Shown piece after piece: positions 35,498 through 45,283 of a DNA stretch of 64,000 nt (position 1 is the stretch's first letter; every line of letters starts with the position of its first letter). Location of the stretch: positions 868,001 to 932,000 of the forward strand of contig NZ_CP007032.1 in the NCBI RefSeq assembly GCF_000231405.2, in the 5' to 3' direction. Source of the DNA: Desulfitobacterium metallireducens DSM 15288 (GTDB taxonomy: Bacteria > Bacillota > Desulfitobacteriia > Desulfitobacteriales > Desulfitobacteriaceae). The notes beneath the pieces are model-generated. The model saw only the letters and a program-made list of their open reading frames with translations, was not told the origin of the DNA and ran no database searches. The position numbers and the translations under genes were made by a program.

Positions 35498-37507
35498 ATG
35501 AAAAATCGCTCAATGTCAATTAAGACAAGGATTACACTATTTGCAGCAGTTGTTATTTTTTTGATCGTAGGAGCGCTCTCTATAGCTAGCTTTTGGAATG
35601 CGGAAAAACTCTTAGCGTCCAGTGAGCAGGAGACAAAAAGGCTCGTGGAAAAAGGAATTCAGGATGAATTTACTACTCGCCTAGAGACTGCAAAGTCTTC
35701 GATTCTTTCGGTAACATCAAATCCGGAAATCGCCAAAGCTATGGCGAATCAGAATCGTGGAGACATAGCACGCATGGCACAACCTATTTTTGATACCGTG
35801 AAAAATGAAGGATTTAGTCAGATGCAATTCCATCTAGCACCAGCAACATCTTTTTATCGAGCACATAGTCCCAAGAAATTCGGAGATGATTTGTCTTCTT
35901 TTCGGTTTACTGTTGTTGAGGCGAATAAGGAAAACAAGATCGTTTCTGGATTAGAAGAAGGGGTTGACGGATATGGGTTCCGTGTCGTGGCTCCCATTAC
36001 ATATGAAGGAAAGCAAGTCGGTACTGCTGAATACGGTATGGATTTTGGAAAGGATTTTCTCAGCGAATTACAAAAGAAAAACGCGGGTGAATATTTTATT
36101 TATGTACTGAATCCGGATTCTTCTATGGTTAAAGGGGTTAAAGAAAATAAAGGACTCCTTTTGGGAACAGGGGAAGACACGTTTGTAGTACCCGATAAAG
36201 AACTAGAAGGATTACAGAGTGGAAACTCAAATACACTGATCAGTGCTGATGGAAAAAACAATATTCTCTTAGTTCCGTTTAAGGATTACAAAGGAGAAGT
36301 TAAAGGGTATATAAAAGCCGTACTTTCTCGTGAAGTAGTAGTTGCCAATATGAACAATCTAAGACAATGGGTTTTATTTATGGGACTGGGAGTCTTGATA
36401 TTAGGGGTAATTGCCGCATACATATTATCGCTTTTAATCACTCGTCCTATTGTTGAGTTATCCCAAAATGCGGAGGTCTTAGCTCAAGGAAATCTTAATG
36501 TGAATTTGCGGACAAAATATTTTGGAGAGCTGGAAATGCTAGCAGTAGCGATGAAGAATATGGTTGAAAATACACGTTCTATTTGCTCTTCAATAAACCT
36601 GGCTATCTCTAATGTAGAATCTGAGGTTGAGGCAATATCGAGTTCCACGGAGCAATCCTCTAAAGGCTCTGAACAAGTAGCAACAAGTGTGAGTCAGGTG
36701 GCAATTGGTGCCCAGAACCTTGCTGAGACAACACAGGATATCAGTGCTCAAGCAAGTACGATAAATAGTAAAATGTTAACGTTTAGAGATCAGATGGTGG
36801 ATATTGGAACAAGCACCTCTGAAGTAGTAGAGCGAACCCAAAGTGGTAAAGCAATGATGAATGATTTAGCTCAAAAAATGAAGGAATTTACAGATAGAGT
36901 AGAGGAAATACGCCAGACTGGAAAGAACTTGCGGGATCAGACCGGGGAAATTCGAGGAATTACAAATATTATTACGGGAATTTCGGATCAAACCAATCTA
37001 TTAGCACTTAATGCAGCAATAGAGGCTGCCCGTGCAGGAGATGCAGGACGAGGGTTCGCCGTAGTCGCTGATGAAGTAAGAAAACTCGCTGAGGAGTCAC
37101 GTCAAAGTGCGAAACATATTGAAGAATTGATTGAGCATATAACGCGCAACGTTGAGAGTTCGGTTGAGGCCACGGATGATGCTGCAGATTTAATCAGGGA
37201 ACAGACTGGAATTGGAGATAAAGCGCAACATGAGTTTGCTGAGATCGCAGAGGGAAGTCAAAACGTTGCAAATCTCTTGAATGTGGTTGAAGTTGAAGTG
37301 CAAGAGATTGTGAGCATGACTCAAGCCATTGGACAAGCCGTTTCAGCAGTGGCGGACACTTCACAAGATGATGCTGCAGCAGCTGAGGAAATCGCAGCTT
37401 CTTCAGAAGAAATGAGTGCAGCGGCGAGTACGATTCAAGAAAGTACTGAGGTCTTGATGCAACACATGGATGAATTGAAAGCACAAAGTGTGAAGTTTAT
37501 TCTGTAA
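35498..37507 (+). CDS. Methyl-accepting chemotaxis protein with Cache-type sensor
   Basis: 669 residues: TM1 at about 12-32, an extracellular sensor of about 255 residues with alpha/beta pattern ([39 protein letters not shown]) typical of single-Cache/Sensor-type domains of the dCache/sCache group, TM2 near 290-312, HAMP, and the MCP tip [43 protein letters not shown]. The sensor resembles small-molecule-binding chemoreceptors; the ligand is unknown. AAGGGAGG precedes the ATG. It ends with a bidirectional terminator. Confidence 0.93.
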   Translation: MKNRSMSIKTRITLFAAVVIFLIVGALSIASFWNAEKLLASSEQETKRLVEKGIQDEFTTRLETAKSSILSVTSNPEIAKAMANQNRGDIARMAQPIFDTVKNEGFSQMQFHLAPATSFYRAHSPKKFGDDLSSFRFTVVEANKENKIVSGLEEGVDGYGFRVVAPITYEGKQVGTAEYGMDFGKDFLSELQKKNAGEYFIYVLNPDSSMVKGVKENKGLLLGTGEDTFVVPDKELEGLQSGNSNTLISADGKNNILLVPFKDYKGEVKGYIKAVLSREVVVANMNNLRQWVLFMGLGVLILGVIAAYILSLLITRPIVELSQNAEVLAQGNLNVNLRTKYFGELEMLAVAMKNMVENTRSICSSINLAISNVESEVEAISSSTEQSSKGSEQVATSVSQVAIGAQNLAETTQDISAQASTINSKMLTFRDQMVDIGTSTSEVVERTQSGKAMMNDLAQKMKEFTDRVEEIRQTGKNLRDQTGEIRGITNIITGISDQTNLLALNAAIEAARAGDAGRGFAVVADEVRKLAEESRQSAKHIEELIEHITRNVESSVEATDDAADLIREQTGIGDKAQHEFAEIAEGSQNVANLLNVVEVEVQEIVSMTQAIGQAVSAVADTSQDDAAAAEEIAASSEEMSAAASTIQESTEVLMQHMDELKAQSVKFIL

Positions 37508-37583
37508 AGATAGATTCCTAATTGTCACGATCAACTCCATCCTTTCTAGATTTTGTTACCCAGGGGAAATTAACATCAATTTC

Positions 37584-37622
37584 AAAAAAATGTCCAATCC
37601 TTTTAGGATTGGACATTTTATA
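37584..37622. terminator. Bidirectional terminator
   Basis: AAAATGTCCAATCC and GGATTGGACATTTT form a perfect stem with A-run before and T-run after, serving the convergent chemoreceptor and CC-motif genes. Confidence 0.88.
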
Positions 37623-37674
37623 TTTTTGAATTAAAAATGTTTTTCTGATAAACTGAATTTTAACATGAGGGCAA

Positions 37675-37998
37675 TTAGAATTTGATTTCCCAATTGGCAA
37701 CACGAAGCCCTTTAAAAAGGCCAAACCCTGAAAGCTCGATCTTAACTTCCGGGCGTTTAGGGAGGTAACGATCATAGTAGACGGTTATTCCTTCAGCATT
37801 CATAGGAATGAAATTTTCAGGTTTAAGCGGATTGCCACGGCGTACTGCTGGAGGGGAAACGATAGGAATACAACATGCATCAAGATCCATGGATTCAATG
37901 TGAACTGAAGCTACTTGCTTTTGAAGCAAAAATTCCTTGGCTTCAGGTGTAAACGTAAAGGAGATTGCAGGATGTTGTATTTGAGTTTCTAGGTTCAT
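37675..37998 (-). CDS. CC-motif protein, cysteine relative of the HesB-like selenoprotein
   Basis: 107 residues with C42-C43 in DLDACCIPIVSPP, then RRGNP and a strand-rich C-terminal half (AEGITVYYDRYLPKRPEVKIEL, FGLFKGLRVANWEI). The order (N-terminal helix TPEAKEFLL, strand, C/U-rich loop, G-x-P, xGIxVYY, hydrophobic FxxFKxL near the end) parallels the TGA-containing protein at 13753, where the loop carries GG-U-A-C. I therefore place both in one HesB-like CC/Se family; the relation is inference from pattern. AGGAGG lies 6-7 bases before the ATG. Divergent from the WYL pair. Confidence 0.7.
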   Translation of the reverse strand: MNLETQIQHPAISFTFTPEAKEFLLQKQVASVHIESMDLDACCIPIVSPPAVRRGNPLKPENFIPMNAEGITVYYDRYLPKRPEVKIELSGFGLFKGLRVANWEIKF

Positions 37999-38086
37999 TT
38001 TTAATACCTCCTGTCGATTATATTATTTATCATAACTTAATTATTCAATTTTGGCTATCTGGAATATTTGGAATGAGGGAATTGCT

Positions 38087-39289
38087 TTGAATAAAGTTAG
38101 ACGTCAAACTGAGCTTATTAAGCTTATCGCGAAGGAACCGTGGCAACATACGCAGAAGGGGCTAGCCGAGAGATTCCTGACAAGTGAAGCAACAGTTAAA
38201 CGTGATTTAGTGGAGCTCGCTCAGAAAGAATATATATTCGCAGAAAATGACGAGCAAGAACTTTTTTTACAGAGTCCTGGCTGGTGTGAGCTTACTCCGC
38301 TAAAAGAAGCAACACTGCGTCAGATGGAAATTTTAGAGCTCTTACAACGCTTTAAAGCGGGGCTGACCGTTGCGAAAATTGAGAAGCTGATTCATTCCGG
38401 TGCGGACGGAGAGACCGGAGAAAAAACAGTGGAAAGAATGGTTAAAGACTTGGTCTTTAAAGGGTTTGTTACTCGTCAAGGAAATGTATATTGCTTAAAT
38501 CCAACGTGGATTCTTCCCCCGTTACAACTCAATGAACGTGAAAAACAGGTATTTTACGAAGCATTGAAGCTAACCAAAGCGCTGAGCCCCTTACCTGAGG
38601 TTATTCCGGCTCTTGAAGCAAAGTTGAATATCTCGCTCCCTCCACACGAAGAAATAGAGACGGTTTTGGTACAAGGGCGGACGCCTAGTCATAATATGCG
38701 AAGAATTCACATATGCAATGCATTAGTACAGGCTGCTCGATCACATCAAGTCATTAAAATTCTTTATCGTCGTGAGGGGGAAGAAACAGTTCAGGAAGTG
38801 CGAGTTTATCCCTTAGGCATTGTCTATTATTGGGTTCTTGATAAATGGTATTTGGCCACTAAAACGAAGAACGGAATGCGCACTTATGTCATTGATCAGA
38901 TTCTGCATCTTGATCAGGAGGAAGAACATTTTGAGGGTAATTCGGATTTTGATTTAAAAACGTATTACGGATCGAGTTGGGGTATCTATCGGTGTGCTAC
39001 CCCGACGGAAGTGAAAATACGTTTCTATCGCACGTATTCCACCCTTCAGAGGGTTCGTGAGGAGTTGCAGGGTCGTGTGAGTTGTCAATTGGAGGAAGAC
39101 GAAGAAGGGCTTATCCTTACCGATCGTGTCGATGGAATCGCGGAGATCGCTGTTTGGCTCAGAGGATTCGGAAGTAGCGCACAAGTCTTGGAACCTCCGG
39201 AATTAAGAGAAAGAATGCGCGAAGAATGGGCTCGAATGTACGAACTCTACGGAAAGGAGGGCCAACATGACTTCAGTGGAACGCGTTGA
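38087..39289 (+). CDS. WYL-domain transcriptional regulator 1
   Basis: A 400-residue HTH-WYL protein: N-terminal winged helix (RRQTELIKLIAKEPWQHTQKGLAERFLTSEATVKRDL), a second helical region, and a WYL domain with VRVYPLGIVYYWVLDKWYLATKTK, followed by the WCX-like C-terminus (WLRGFGSSAQVLEPPELRERM). The frame is open from TTG 38051, but the TTG at 38087 has GAGGGAA 6 bases upstream. WYL proteins sense nucleic-acid or nucleotide ligands. It overlaps the second WYL gene by 23 bases. Confidence 0.85.
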   Translation: MNKVRRQTELIKLIAKEPWQHTQKGLAERFLTSEATVKRDLVELAQKEYIFAENDEQELFLQSPGWCELTPLKEATLRQMEILELLQRFKAGLTVAKIEKLIHSGADGETGEKTVERMVKDLVFKGFVTRQGNVYCLNPTWILPPLQLNEREKQVFYEALKLTKALSPLPEVIPALEAKLNISLPPHEEIETVLVQGRTPSHNMRRIHICNALVQAARSHQVIKILYRREGEETVQEVRVYPLGIVYYWVLDKWYLATKTKNGMRTYVIDQILHLDQEEEHFEGNSDFDLKTYYGSSWGIYRCATPTEVKIRFYRTYSTLQRVREELQGRVSCQLEEDEEGLILTDRVDGIAEIAVWLRGFGSSAQVLEPPELRERMREEWARMYELYGKEGQHDFSGTR

Positions 39290-40256
39290 GAAAATAATTG
39301 CGTTATTGCGGGCTCATTCCGTTCAAGGAATTTCCGTTATTGATTTAGCCAAAGCGTGTGCAGTTCCTCTGGCTACGATTCAACATGATCTCGAGATGAT
39401 GCTCAATTCTTTCGAAGTACAGCTCCCTATCTTCACTGATCAGGATGAGCAAGATGATGAGGAGAGGGGAGATTATGAAGAAGATCTCTTTGAACCGCAT
39501 GTCAAATGGTATTTACTCCAATCCGATTCTCATAAATCCCTTTTTCATATCAATATTGGGGAAGCGTTAGCCCTAGTCGATACCTTAAATTTACTTGCTA
39601 CGGAGAGCTCAGAGAAGGAAACACTAAAACAAAAGTTGCTTGCTCCATTTGATTTTGAGCAGGAGGGGAACTATCGCTTGATCAAAGGGAATTTGACCCC
39701 TCTAGAATTGATTGCACCAGAACTCTTTTTGTCTTTAGAAAATTCAATTCTGCAAAAGAAAAAGATCCAGTTCAAATACGGAGAAAAAATGGTGATAGTT
39801 GAGCCTCTAGGGCTCGTTTATTACTCTCGGTTAAGATGCTGGTATCTTGTAGCACGTCACGATGAGATCGTTAAAAGCTATCATTTCCATAAAATTGAGG
39901 ACATTTTGAAGCTTAATGAAGGATTTGAACTGCCTGAACACTTTAAGCTTAAAGCATGGCTAGCGCCTCATTGGGGAATGGAATTTGGGAAACCCATGGA
40001 CGTGAAAGTTCGTTTTTATGAACGTTCGCATACTCTGGATAAACTTAAAAAGGATGTTGCTCATCGACCATCTTGTATACTAAGCCAGGAACAGGCGAAC
40101 ACATGGGTCATGGAGGATCAAATTATTGGTGAAAATGAGTTTATCACGTGGTTACTAGGCTTTGGATCTGCAGCCGAGGTTTTGGAACCCCAGGAACTCC
40201 GAGGGAAGATGAGGGAGCGAGTGAGTCAAGCGCTGAGTCGGTATTTGCAGGAATAG
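39267..40256 (+). CDS. WYL-domain transcriptional regulator 2
   Basis: A 329-residue paralogue with HTH (GISVIDLAKACAVPLATIQHDLEMML), an acidic insert (DQDEQDDEERGDYEEDL), and a WYL core VEPLGLVYYSRLRCWYLVARHD ending GFGSAAEVLEPQELRGKM. The start lies 23 bases inside the previous gene, a PafB/PafC-like paired arrangement, so a heteromeric regulator is likely. The target is unknown. Confidence 0.85.
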   Translation: MTSVERVEKIIALLRAHSVQGISVIDLAKACAVPLATIQHDLEMMLNSFEVQLPIFTDQDEQDDEERGDYEEDLFEPHVKWYLLQSDSHKSLFHINIGEALALVDTLNLLATESSEKETLKQKLLAPFDFEQEGNYRLIKGNLTPLELIAPELFLSLENSILQKKKIQFKYGEKMVIVEPLGLVYYSRLRCWYLVARHDEIVKSYHFHKIEDILKLNEGFELPEHFKLKAWLAPHWGMEFGKPMDVKVRFYERSHTLDKLKKDVAHRPSCILSQEQANTWVMEDQIIGENEFITWLLGFGSAAEVLEPQELRGKMRERVSQALSRYLQE

Positions 40257-40380
40257 AATCCCTATAATTGTAAGCAAAAAACTGTCGTCCCCTTGGTGTA
40301 TCCTTAGTGTATACTTAACGGTGTGTCGAAAGTGTCGGTGAAATTTCAGAGTGTGAAATTTAAGAAAAAGGGGAACGAAT

Positions 40381-41310
40381 ATGATCCAAGATCTGAAGGC
40401 TGGAGAACGCTATCAGGGAATTCTTTTAATTACGGATTGGAAGGAGGCCACCTTTCGGAATAAACCCGGCAGTTATCTTATTTTAACCTGCCAGGATTGC
40501 ACAGGCAGTATTGGGGGAAAAGTCTGGGAGATGACGGCCCAAATGAGCCACTGGCTTCAAGAATTCGATGTTTTTGAAATGAAAGGGCAGGTTAATGAAT
40601 TTCGAGGGAATCTGGAGCTAAGCATTGATTCGCTTCAACCTGTACCTGAGGATAAAATTGAGCTTACAGAGCTTCTGCAAGCTTCTCCCGAGTCTGCAGG
40701 GGAGCTGGAGAAGAGGCTTAAAACATTGGTTCAAGAGGTAGAAGATCCCTATTTAAATCTTTTAATCAAACATATATTAGAGGATCCGAAAATCGGAAAA
40801 GCTTATCGAAGCTGTCCCGCTGCTCGAAAGATCCATCAGGCGTACTTGAGAGGGTTATGGGAGCATAGCGTTGAAGTTGCAGAACTTGCTGCTTCACTCG
40901 CCTCTCATTATCCAGAAGTGGACCGTGATCTAACTATTACAGGAGCACTGCTTCATGATTTGGGAAAAATAAGCGAATATGAATATGCACGAGGCATAGA
41001 TGTGACCACTGAAGGACGATTATTGGGACATATCGTACTTGGTATTCAGATGGTTACTCGAGAGATAGATATGATCCTCGGTTTCCCTGTGGAGTTGAAG
41101 ACCAAGCTGATGCATATTTTAGCGAGCCATCATGGACGATATGAATGGCAATCTCCGAAGCGCCCTAAGATTATGGAAGCACTCCTGGTGCATTATGCTG
41201 ACGCAATGGAGGCAGAGCTTTGGCAATTCAAGCATGCCAAAGGAGCCTATTCAGATTCTGAGTGGTCCCCTTATTTACCAAGTATGGAACGGTATCTGTA
41301 CTTAAAATAA
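40381..41310 (+). CDS. YhaM-like 3'-5' exoribonuclease (OB-fold plus HD)
   Basis: 309 residues: an OB-fold nucleic-acid-binding domain (about 15-95; GSIGGKVWEM) and an HD phosphohydrolase domain with GALLHDLGKISEY and ASHHGRYEWQSPKRP as metal ligands. YhaM family members trim RNA or single-stranded DNA from the 3' end. AAAGGGGAACG precedes the ATG. The 125 bases upstream contain no clear promoter by eye. Confidence 0.88.
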   Translation: MIQDLKAGERYQGILLITDWKEATFRNKPGSYLILTCQDCTGSIGGKVWEMTAQMSHWLQEFDVFEMKGQVNEFRGNLELSIDSLQPVPEDKIELTELLQASPESAGELEKRLKTLVQEVEDPYLNLLIKHILEDPKIGKAYRSCPAARKIHQAYLRGLWEHSVEVAELAASLASHYPEVDRDLTITGALLHDLGKISEYEYARGIDVTTEGRLLGHIVLGIQMVTREIDMILGFPVELKTKLMHILASHHGRYEWQSPKRPKIMEALLVHYADAMEAELWQFKHAKGAYSDSEWSPYLPSMERYLYLK

Positions 41311-41392
41311 AATGGGACGGCGTAAAAGAACAGGTGCTGTTGATGCTATAGTATCTGTTTTAAGGGGAATATTTTGTTGAGGACTGATGGGA

Positions 41393-42094
41393 TTAGAGTA
41401 TTTCCTGCGTGCGATACTCCCAGAAGCGGTTAGCTAGAAGACGAAGACAGAAGGGATGCTTGCTCCATTTGTCGAGTTCATCTAAGGAAAGCATGACGGC
41501 ATACGCTTGCCGGCATGTCCCGAGTAAGGTATAGTTTTTGGCGAGATAGGCGAGGACAGAGAGAATAGCTTCTTGGCGCTCAGCATGGAAGAGATTCTGC
41601 ACGTAACGCCGACTGATCGGACTTAATTTATAGCGCTCAAGTTCAGCGGTTAAGGGTGAGATCTCTGCGGGAGAAAAAGAAATCACCTCGAGCTGAGGCA
41701 AATCTGCAAGGATTTCAGAGTCTGTCAGGAATTTAAGCAAATTTTCCTGAATGGACAGCGGAGAAAATGGGAAGGGTCCTGCAGTCTCTGATAGAATCCG
41801 AAGACGAAGAAGATTAGAATGTAAAAGCTGATCTTCATGTTTGATAGGGCTGATCCGCGTACTCTCTAAAAGCCGAAGAAGTTTCCCCAAGGTCTCATTT
41901 CCATCACATGCGAGAGTTTCCCATATCGGAAGCAGGGAAGAAAGAAGCTGGCCAAGGTATGCATTTTTTGACTCGAAAATATGATATTGGATTAACGTTT
42001 CAACGGTTTCCTCTGTAGGGAGGGCTAAGAGCATGCGCAAATGCTCGGGATGAAGATGTAAGCGGGTTTGAACCTTGCGTTCGAAGGAATTCAT
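41393..42094 (-). CDS. Protein of unknown function, 233 aa
   Basis: A leucine-rich, predicted helical protein without signal peptide, transmembrane segments or recognisable motif. The ribosome site AAGGTGGG before the ATG and consistent coding composition support a real gene. It converges on the YhaM-like gene, 83 bases away, and is not obviously linked to the downstream met genes. I do not recognise the family. Confidence 0.7.
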   Translation of the reverse strand: MNSFERKVQTRLHLHPEHLRMLLALPTEETVETLIQYHIFESKNAYLGQLLSSLLPIWETLACDGNETLGKLLRLLESTRISPIKHEDQLLHSNLLRLRILSETAGPFPFSPLSIQENLLKFLTDSEILADLPQLEVISFSPAEISPLTAELERYKLSPISRRYVQNLFHAERQEAILSVLAYLAKNYTLLGTCRQAYAVMLSLDELDKWSKHPFCLRLLANRFWEYRTQEIL

Positions 42095-42208
42095 AAATGT
42101 CCCACCTTGCTCAACTATTTGAACTTAGTGTATGAGAACATTTTAGTTCTATCCCTTCATTTTACTGGTAATACGAGGGAATACATAAAATGTACAGTGA
42201 AAAAAACA

Positions 42209-42250
42209 AAAAAGAAGCGAGATACCGTGTTGAACGGATCTCGCTTCTTA
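42209..42250 (-). terminator. Terminator of the metNIQ operon
   Basis: Read on the minus strand, AAGAAGCGAGAT pairs with ATCTCGCTTCTT and is followed by TTTTTGTTTTTTT, 18 bases after metQ. Confidence 0.92.
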
Positions 42251-42267
42251 ACGTTCGTCAATTAAAA

Positions 42268-43125
42268 CTAAAAGGAAGGAATAACAGAACCTTGATATTT
42301 GTCTTCAATAAATTTCTTAACATCAGGGCTGGTTAAGGCTTTCATGAGTTTTTGAAGATTGGGATCATCTTTGCGATCCGCTTTAACAGCGACAATGTTG
42401 GAATAAGGGTTGTCTTTAGCCTCTTCGATGGTGAGTGCGTCTTTAGGATTTAAGCCGCCTTCAAGGGCAAAATTCGTGTTAATAACAGCACCAGCGGTTT
42501 TAGGGTCTTCTAAAACACGTGGAAGTTGAGCAGCATCGATTGTTGAGATTTTAAATTCTTTAGGGTTGCTGACAATATCTTGAACCGTTGCTTTAACCCC
42601 TACTCCGTCTTTGAGTTTAATTAGACCCGCCTTTTCAAGGACGACTAAGGCGCGTCCGCCGTTTGAAGGGTCGTTAGGGATTGCAATGGTATCTCCGGCT
42701 TTGAGCTCATCAACCTTAGTTGTTTTCTTAGAATAGAGACCCATAGGTTCTAGGTGGACTTGACCAATGGAAACGAGTTTCATACCACGGTCTTTAATAA
42801 AAGAATCGAGGTAGGGTTGGTGCTGGAAAAAATTAGCATCAATTTCGCCAGCATCAAGAGCGGTATTAGGCACAACATAATCGTTGTAGACTTGGATCTG
42901 GAGATCAATACCTTCTTTAGCTAATTCCGGTTTGATATGCTCAAGAATTTCGGCATGGGGTTTCGGAGTTGCCCCGACTTTGAGCACGACGGGTTTGTTG
43001 GAATTAGCGGTATTTCCTGTAGCGGCATTGTTAGCCGTGTTATTGCCACAACCGGTGACCAGTAATGAGAGGGAGACAAGTGAGCCAAGGACGAGAGTTG
43101 CTAGACGACGCTTTGATTTAAACAT
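42268..43125 (-). CDS. metQ: Methionine ABC transporter substrate-binding lipoprotein
   Basis: 285 residues with a lipoprotein signal peptide ending LLVTGC (lipobox cysteine about residue 26) and an NLPA/MetQ-type fold: VLKVGATPKPHAEIL, NFFQHQPYLDSF, IAIPNDPSNGGRALVVLEKAGLI, AALPSPDVKKFIEDKY-like end. Binds methionine outside the cell. TGAGGAGG before the ATG. Last gene of the minus-strand operon, 111 bases after metI. Confidence 0.95.
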   Translation of the reverse strand: MFKSKRRLATLVLGSLVSLSLLVTGCGNNTANNAATGNTANSNKPVVLKVGATPKPHAEILEHIKPELAKEGIDLQIQVYNDYVVPNTALDAGEIDANFFQHQPYLDSFIKDRGMKLVSIGQVHLEPMGLYSKKTTKVDELKAGDTIAIPNDPSNGGRALVVLEKAGLIKLKDGVGVKATVQDIVSNPKEFKISTIDAAQLPRVLEDPKTAGAVINTNFALEGGLNPKDALTIEEAKDNPYSNIVAVKADRKDDPNLQKLMKALTSPDVKKFIEDKYQGSVIPSF

Positions 43126-43236
43126 GTTTATACCTCCTCAAATCTAATCATTATTGAGTTATTTATGGATTCGCTTAGTTTATATCCAAGCTCTTTAATT
43201 AACGGGCCCATCAACTAAAGAAGCTCGATTATCAGA

Positions 43237-43926
43237 TTAGTGATTGGCTAATTTACGGGCAAAAACGGTACCGATTGATTGGATACCTTGAACGATAAGC
43301 ACAAGTAGTGCAACGGTAATTAACATAATATCGGTTCGAAAACGATTGTAGCCGTAATCGATCGCCAAGGCTCCCAATCCGCCGCCGCCGACCGCGCCAG
43401 CCATGGCTGTATAGCCAATCACGCTGATGGTGGTAATGGCGAATCCGAGAATCAGAGAAGCCGTGGCTTCAGGGAGTAGAACCTTGCGAATAATCTGCCA
43501 AGGAGAGGCACCCATTGACAATGCCGCTTCAATCACACCATAAGGAACTTCTTTTAAGGAGCTTTCGACCATGCGGGCGACAAAGGGTGCTGATGAAATG
43601 ACCAGCGGAACAATCGCTGCCGTTGTGCCAATAGATGTTCCTACAATTTTACGCGTGAAGGGAATGAGGAATACGAGTAGAATAATAAACGGAGCGGAAC
43701 GAAAAATATTAACAACCGTTCCTAAAGTTCTCTCAACCCATGGATTAGGAAGAATGTGTTCCTGCGAAGAAATGACAAGAATTACGCCAAGTGGAACACC
43801 GATAATATAGGCAAGTATGGTTGAAACGATAACCATGTACAGAGTTTCGCCAAGAGCTGGGGTAAGAATATGAATCATGTTCGGCCAGTAATTTGGGGTT
43901 GAAAGAATGGACCAATCAAATCCCAT
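43237..43926 (-). CDS. metI: Methionine ABC transporter permease
   Basis: 229 residues, five to six transmembrane segments, with the binding-protein-dependent permease loop EAALSMGASPWQIIRKVLLPEA that docks on MetN. GGAGGTGG site; the start overlaps the metN stop by 11 bases. Confidence 0.95.
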   Translation of the reverse strand: MGFDWSILSTPNYWPNMIHILTPALGETLYMVIVSTILAYIIGVPLGVILVISSQEHILPNPWVERTLGTVVNIFRSAPFIILLVFLIPFTRKIVGTSIGTTAAIVPLVISSAPFVARMVESSLKEVPYGVIEAALSMGASPWQIIRKVLLPEATASLILGFAITTISVIGYTAMAGAVGGGGLGALAIDYGYNRFRTDIMLITVALLVLIVQGIQSIGTVFARKLANH

Positions 43927-44941
43927 TTTGGACCACCTCCATTTTTAACCCGCGTTCGGAGAGATACGCGTGGGCTTTAGAAAGCTGTTCCGTCGAACCT
44001 TGGAGTTCAAGCGTGAGTGTGCCGAACAGTGTTGAGCGTAGGTGGTCAATACTTCCATACAAAATATTGGCGCGTACGTCACAGCCTTTCATCAAATCGG
44101 CGATGATAGGGTCTGAGGCACGGGAACCCAGAAAATGAATTCGAACAATCTCAGAATCAGGGTGAGCTGCAAGTTCGCGGAGAAGATCACTCGGCAACTC
44201 ATTGGGGAAGATGCTAGAAATGAATTCTTTGGCAATCGCGGATTGAGGTTGAATAAAGACTTGTTCGACAGGACCGTATTCCACGATTTTTGAAGCATCG
44301 ATGACTGCGACATCAGTACAGATTTCTTTAATAACCTTCATCTCATGGGTAATCATGACAATCGTCAGCCCCAACTGTTGGTTAATCTCTCGCAAAAGGT
44401 TAAGGATCGAGACCGTCGTTTGCGGGTCTAGCGCTGAAGTCGCTTCATCACAGAGAAGAACTTTCGGTCGGGTTGCAAGAGCACGGGCAATTCCAACCCG
44501 CTGCTTCTGGCCGCCGCTTAATTGAGAAGGATAGACATCCGCTTTATCTTCAAGACCGACGAGCGGGAGAAGATCTTTGACTCGTTTTTCAATATCATTC
44601 TTCTTATATCCGGCAATTTCTAAGGGAAAGGCAATATTTTCTGCAACAGTTCGTGATTGAAGTAAATGAAAGTGTTGAAAAATCATCCCAATTGTTTGAC
44701 GTGCATCGCGAAGTCCTTTGCCGGAAAGCTTCGTAATATCTTGACCATCGATCAAAATTTGACCGCTGGTCGCTTCTTCCAAGCGATTTAGGCAACGAAC
44801 AAGGGTGCTTTTTCCTGCACCACTCAGGCCAATGATTCCGTAAATGGCTCCACGTGGGATATCCAGAGAGATATCTTCGAGAGCGATGACATTTCCCTTA
44901 TGGGAAGTGTAGGTTTTGCTTAAATGCTCAATGTTAATCAA
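43916..44941 (-). CDS. metN: Methionine ABC transporter ATP-binding protein
   Basis: 341 residues: Walker A GLSGAGKSTL, signature LSGGQKQRVGIARAL, Walker B VLLCDEATSALD, switch HEMKV, and the C-terminal NIL/ACT-type regulatory domain (about 265-341) that binds methionine and inhibits transport. The frame is open to TTG 44968, but TTG 44941 follows GAGGGAGGG and yields the usual MINIEHLSKTY start. Controlled by the SAM-I riboswitch upstream. Confidence 0.95.
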   Translation of the reverse strand: MINIEHLSKTYTSHKGNVIALEDISLDIPRGAIYGIIGLSGAGKSTLVRCLNRLEEATSGQILIDGQDITKLSGKGLRDARQTIGMIFQHFHLLQSRTVAENIAFPLEIAGYKKNDIEKRVKDLLPLVGLEDKADVYPSQLSGGQKQRVGIARALATRPKVLLCDEATSALDPQTTVSILNLLREINQQLGLTIVMITHEMKVIKEICTDVAVIDASKIVEYGPVEQVFIQPQSAIAKEFISSIFPNELPSDLLRELAAHPDSEIVRIHFLGSRASDPIIADLMKGCDVRANILYGSIDHLRSTLFGTLTLELQGSTEQLSKAHAYLSERGLKMEVVQNGI

Positions 44942-44964
44942 TGATTTCCCTCCCTCTGGGCATA

Positions 44965-45112
44965 ACAAAAAACTTCACGGAGGAATCCCGCAAAGCTGCT
45001 TTCGGATTTCCTCTCATCTCCCAGTTATTCCTGCAGGATTTAGCACCGTGCATCACTGCCGGTTGCCGGGTTTCATCGGGCCAGTCCCTCCACCTACTCT
45101 GGATAAGAGTTT
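44965..45112 (-). ncRNA. SAM-I (S-box) riboswitch with terminator
   Basis: On the minus strand: CTTATCCAGAGTAGGTGGAG, GGGACTGGCCCGATGAAACC, CGGCAACC, GGTGCTAAATCCTGCAG and GATGAGAGG are the S-box core elements in order (45112 to 45010). It is followed by a hairpin GAGGAA..TTCCTC and TTTTTT just before metN. SAM binding should favour the terminator and stop metNIQ transcription. Confidence 0.96.
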
Positions 45113-45165
45113 TATTTAATTATGAGCAATTCCTTAGGAATCACTCTTAAAATTAAGATAACGTT

Positions 45166-45194
45166 ATTTTACACATAAAATCGGAAATGTGCAA
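45166..45194 (-). promoter_or_regulatory. Promoter of the metNIQ operon
   Basis: On the minus strand TTGCAC (-35) and TAAAAT (-10) are 17 bases apart, about 55 bases upstream of the SAM-I aptamer. Confidence 0.7.
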
Positions 45195-45223
45195 GTGTTT
45201 TTTATTCAAATGAATTAACATCC

Positions 45224-45252
45224 TTGACAACACCTCAATACTTTAATAAATT
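45224..45252 (+). promoter_or_regulatory. Promoter of the yerC-hisZ unit
   Basis: TTGACA (45224-45229) and TAAATT (45247-45252), spacer 17 bases, 31 bases before the GTG start at 45284. It is back to back with the met promoter. Confidence 0.72.
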
Positions 45253-45283
45253 AAAGTGGAGAAGAATAAGGAGATGATGTCTC

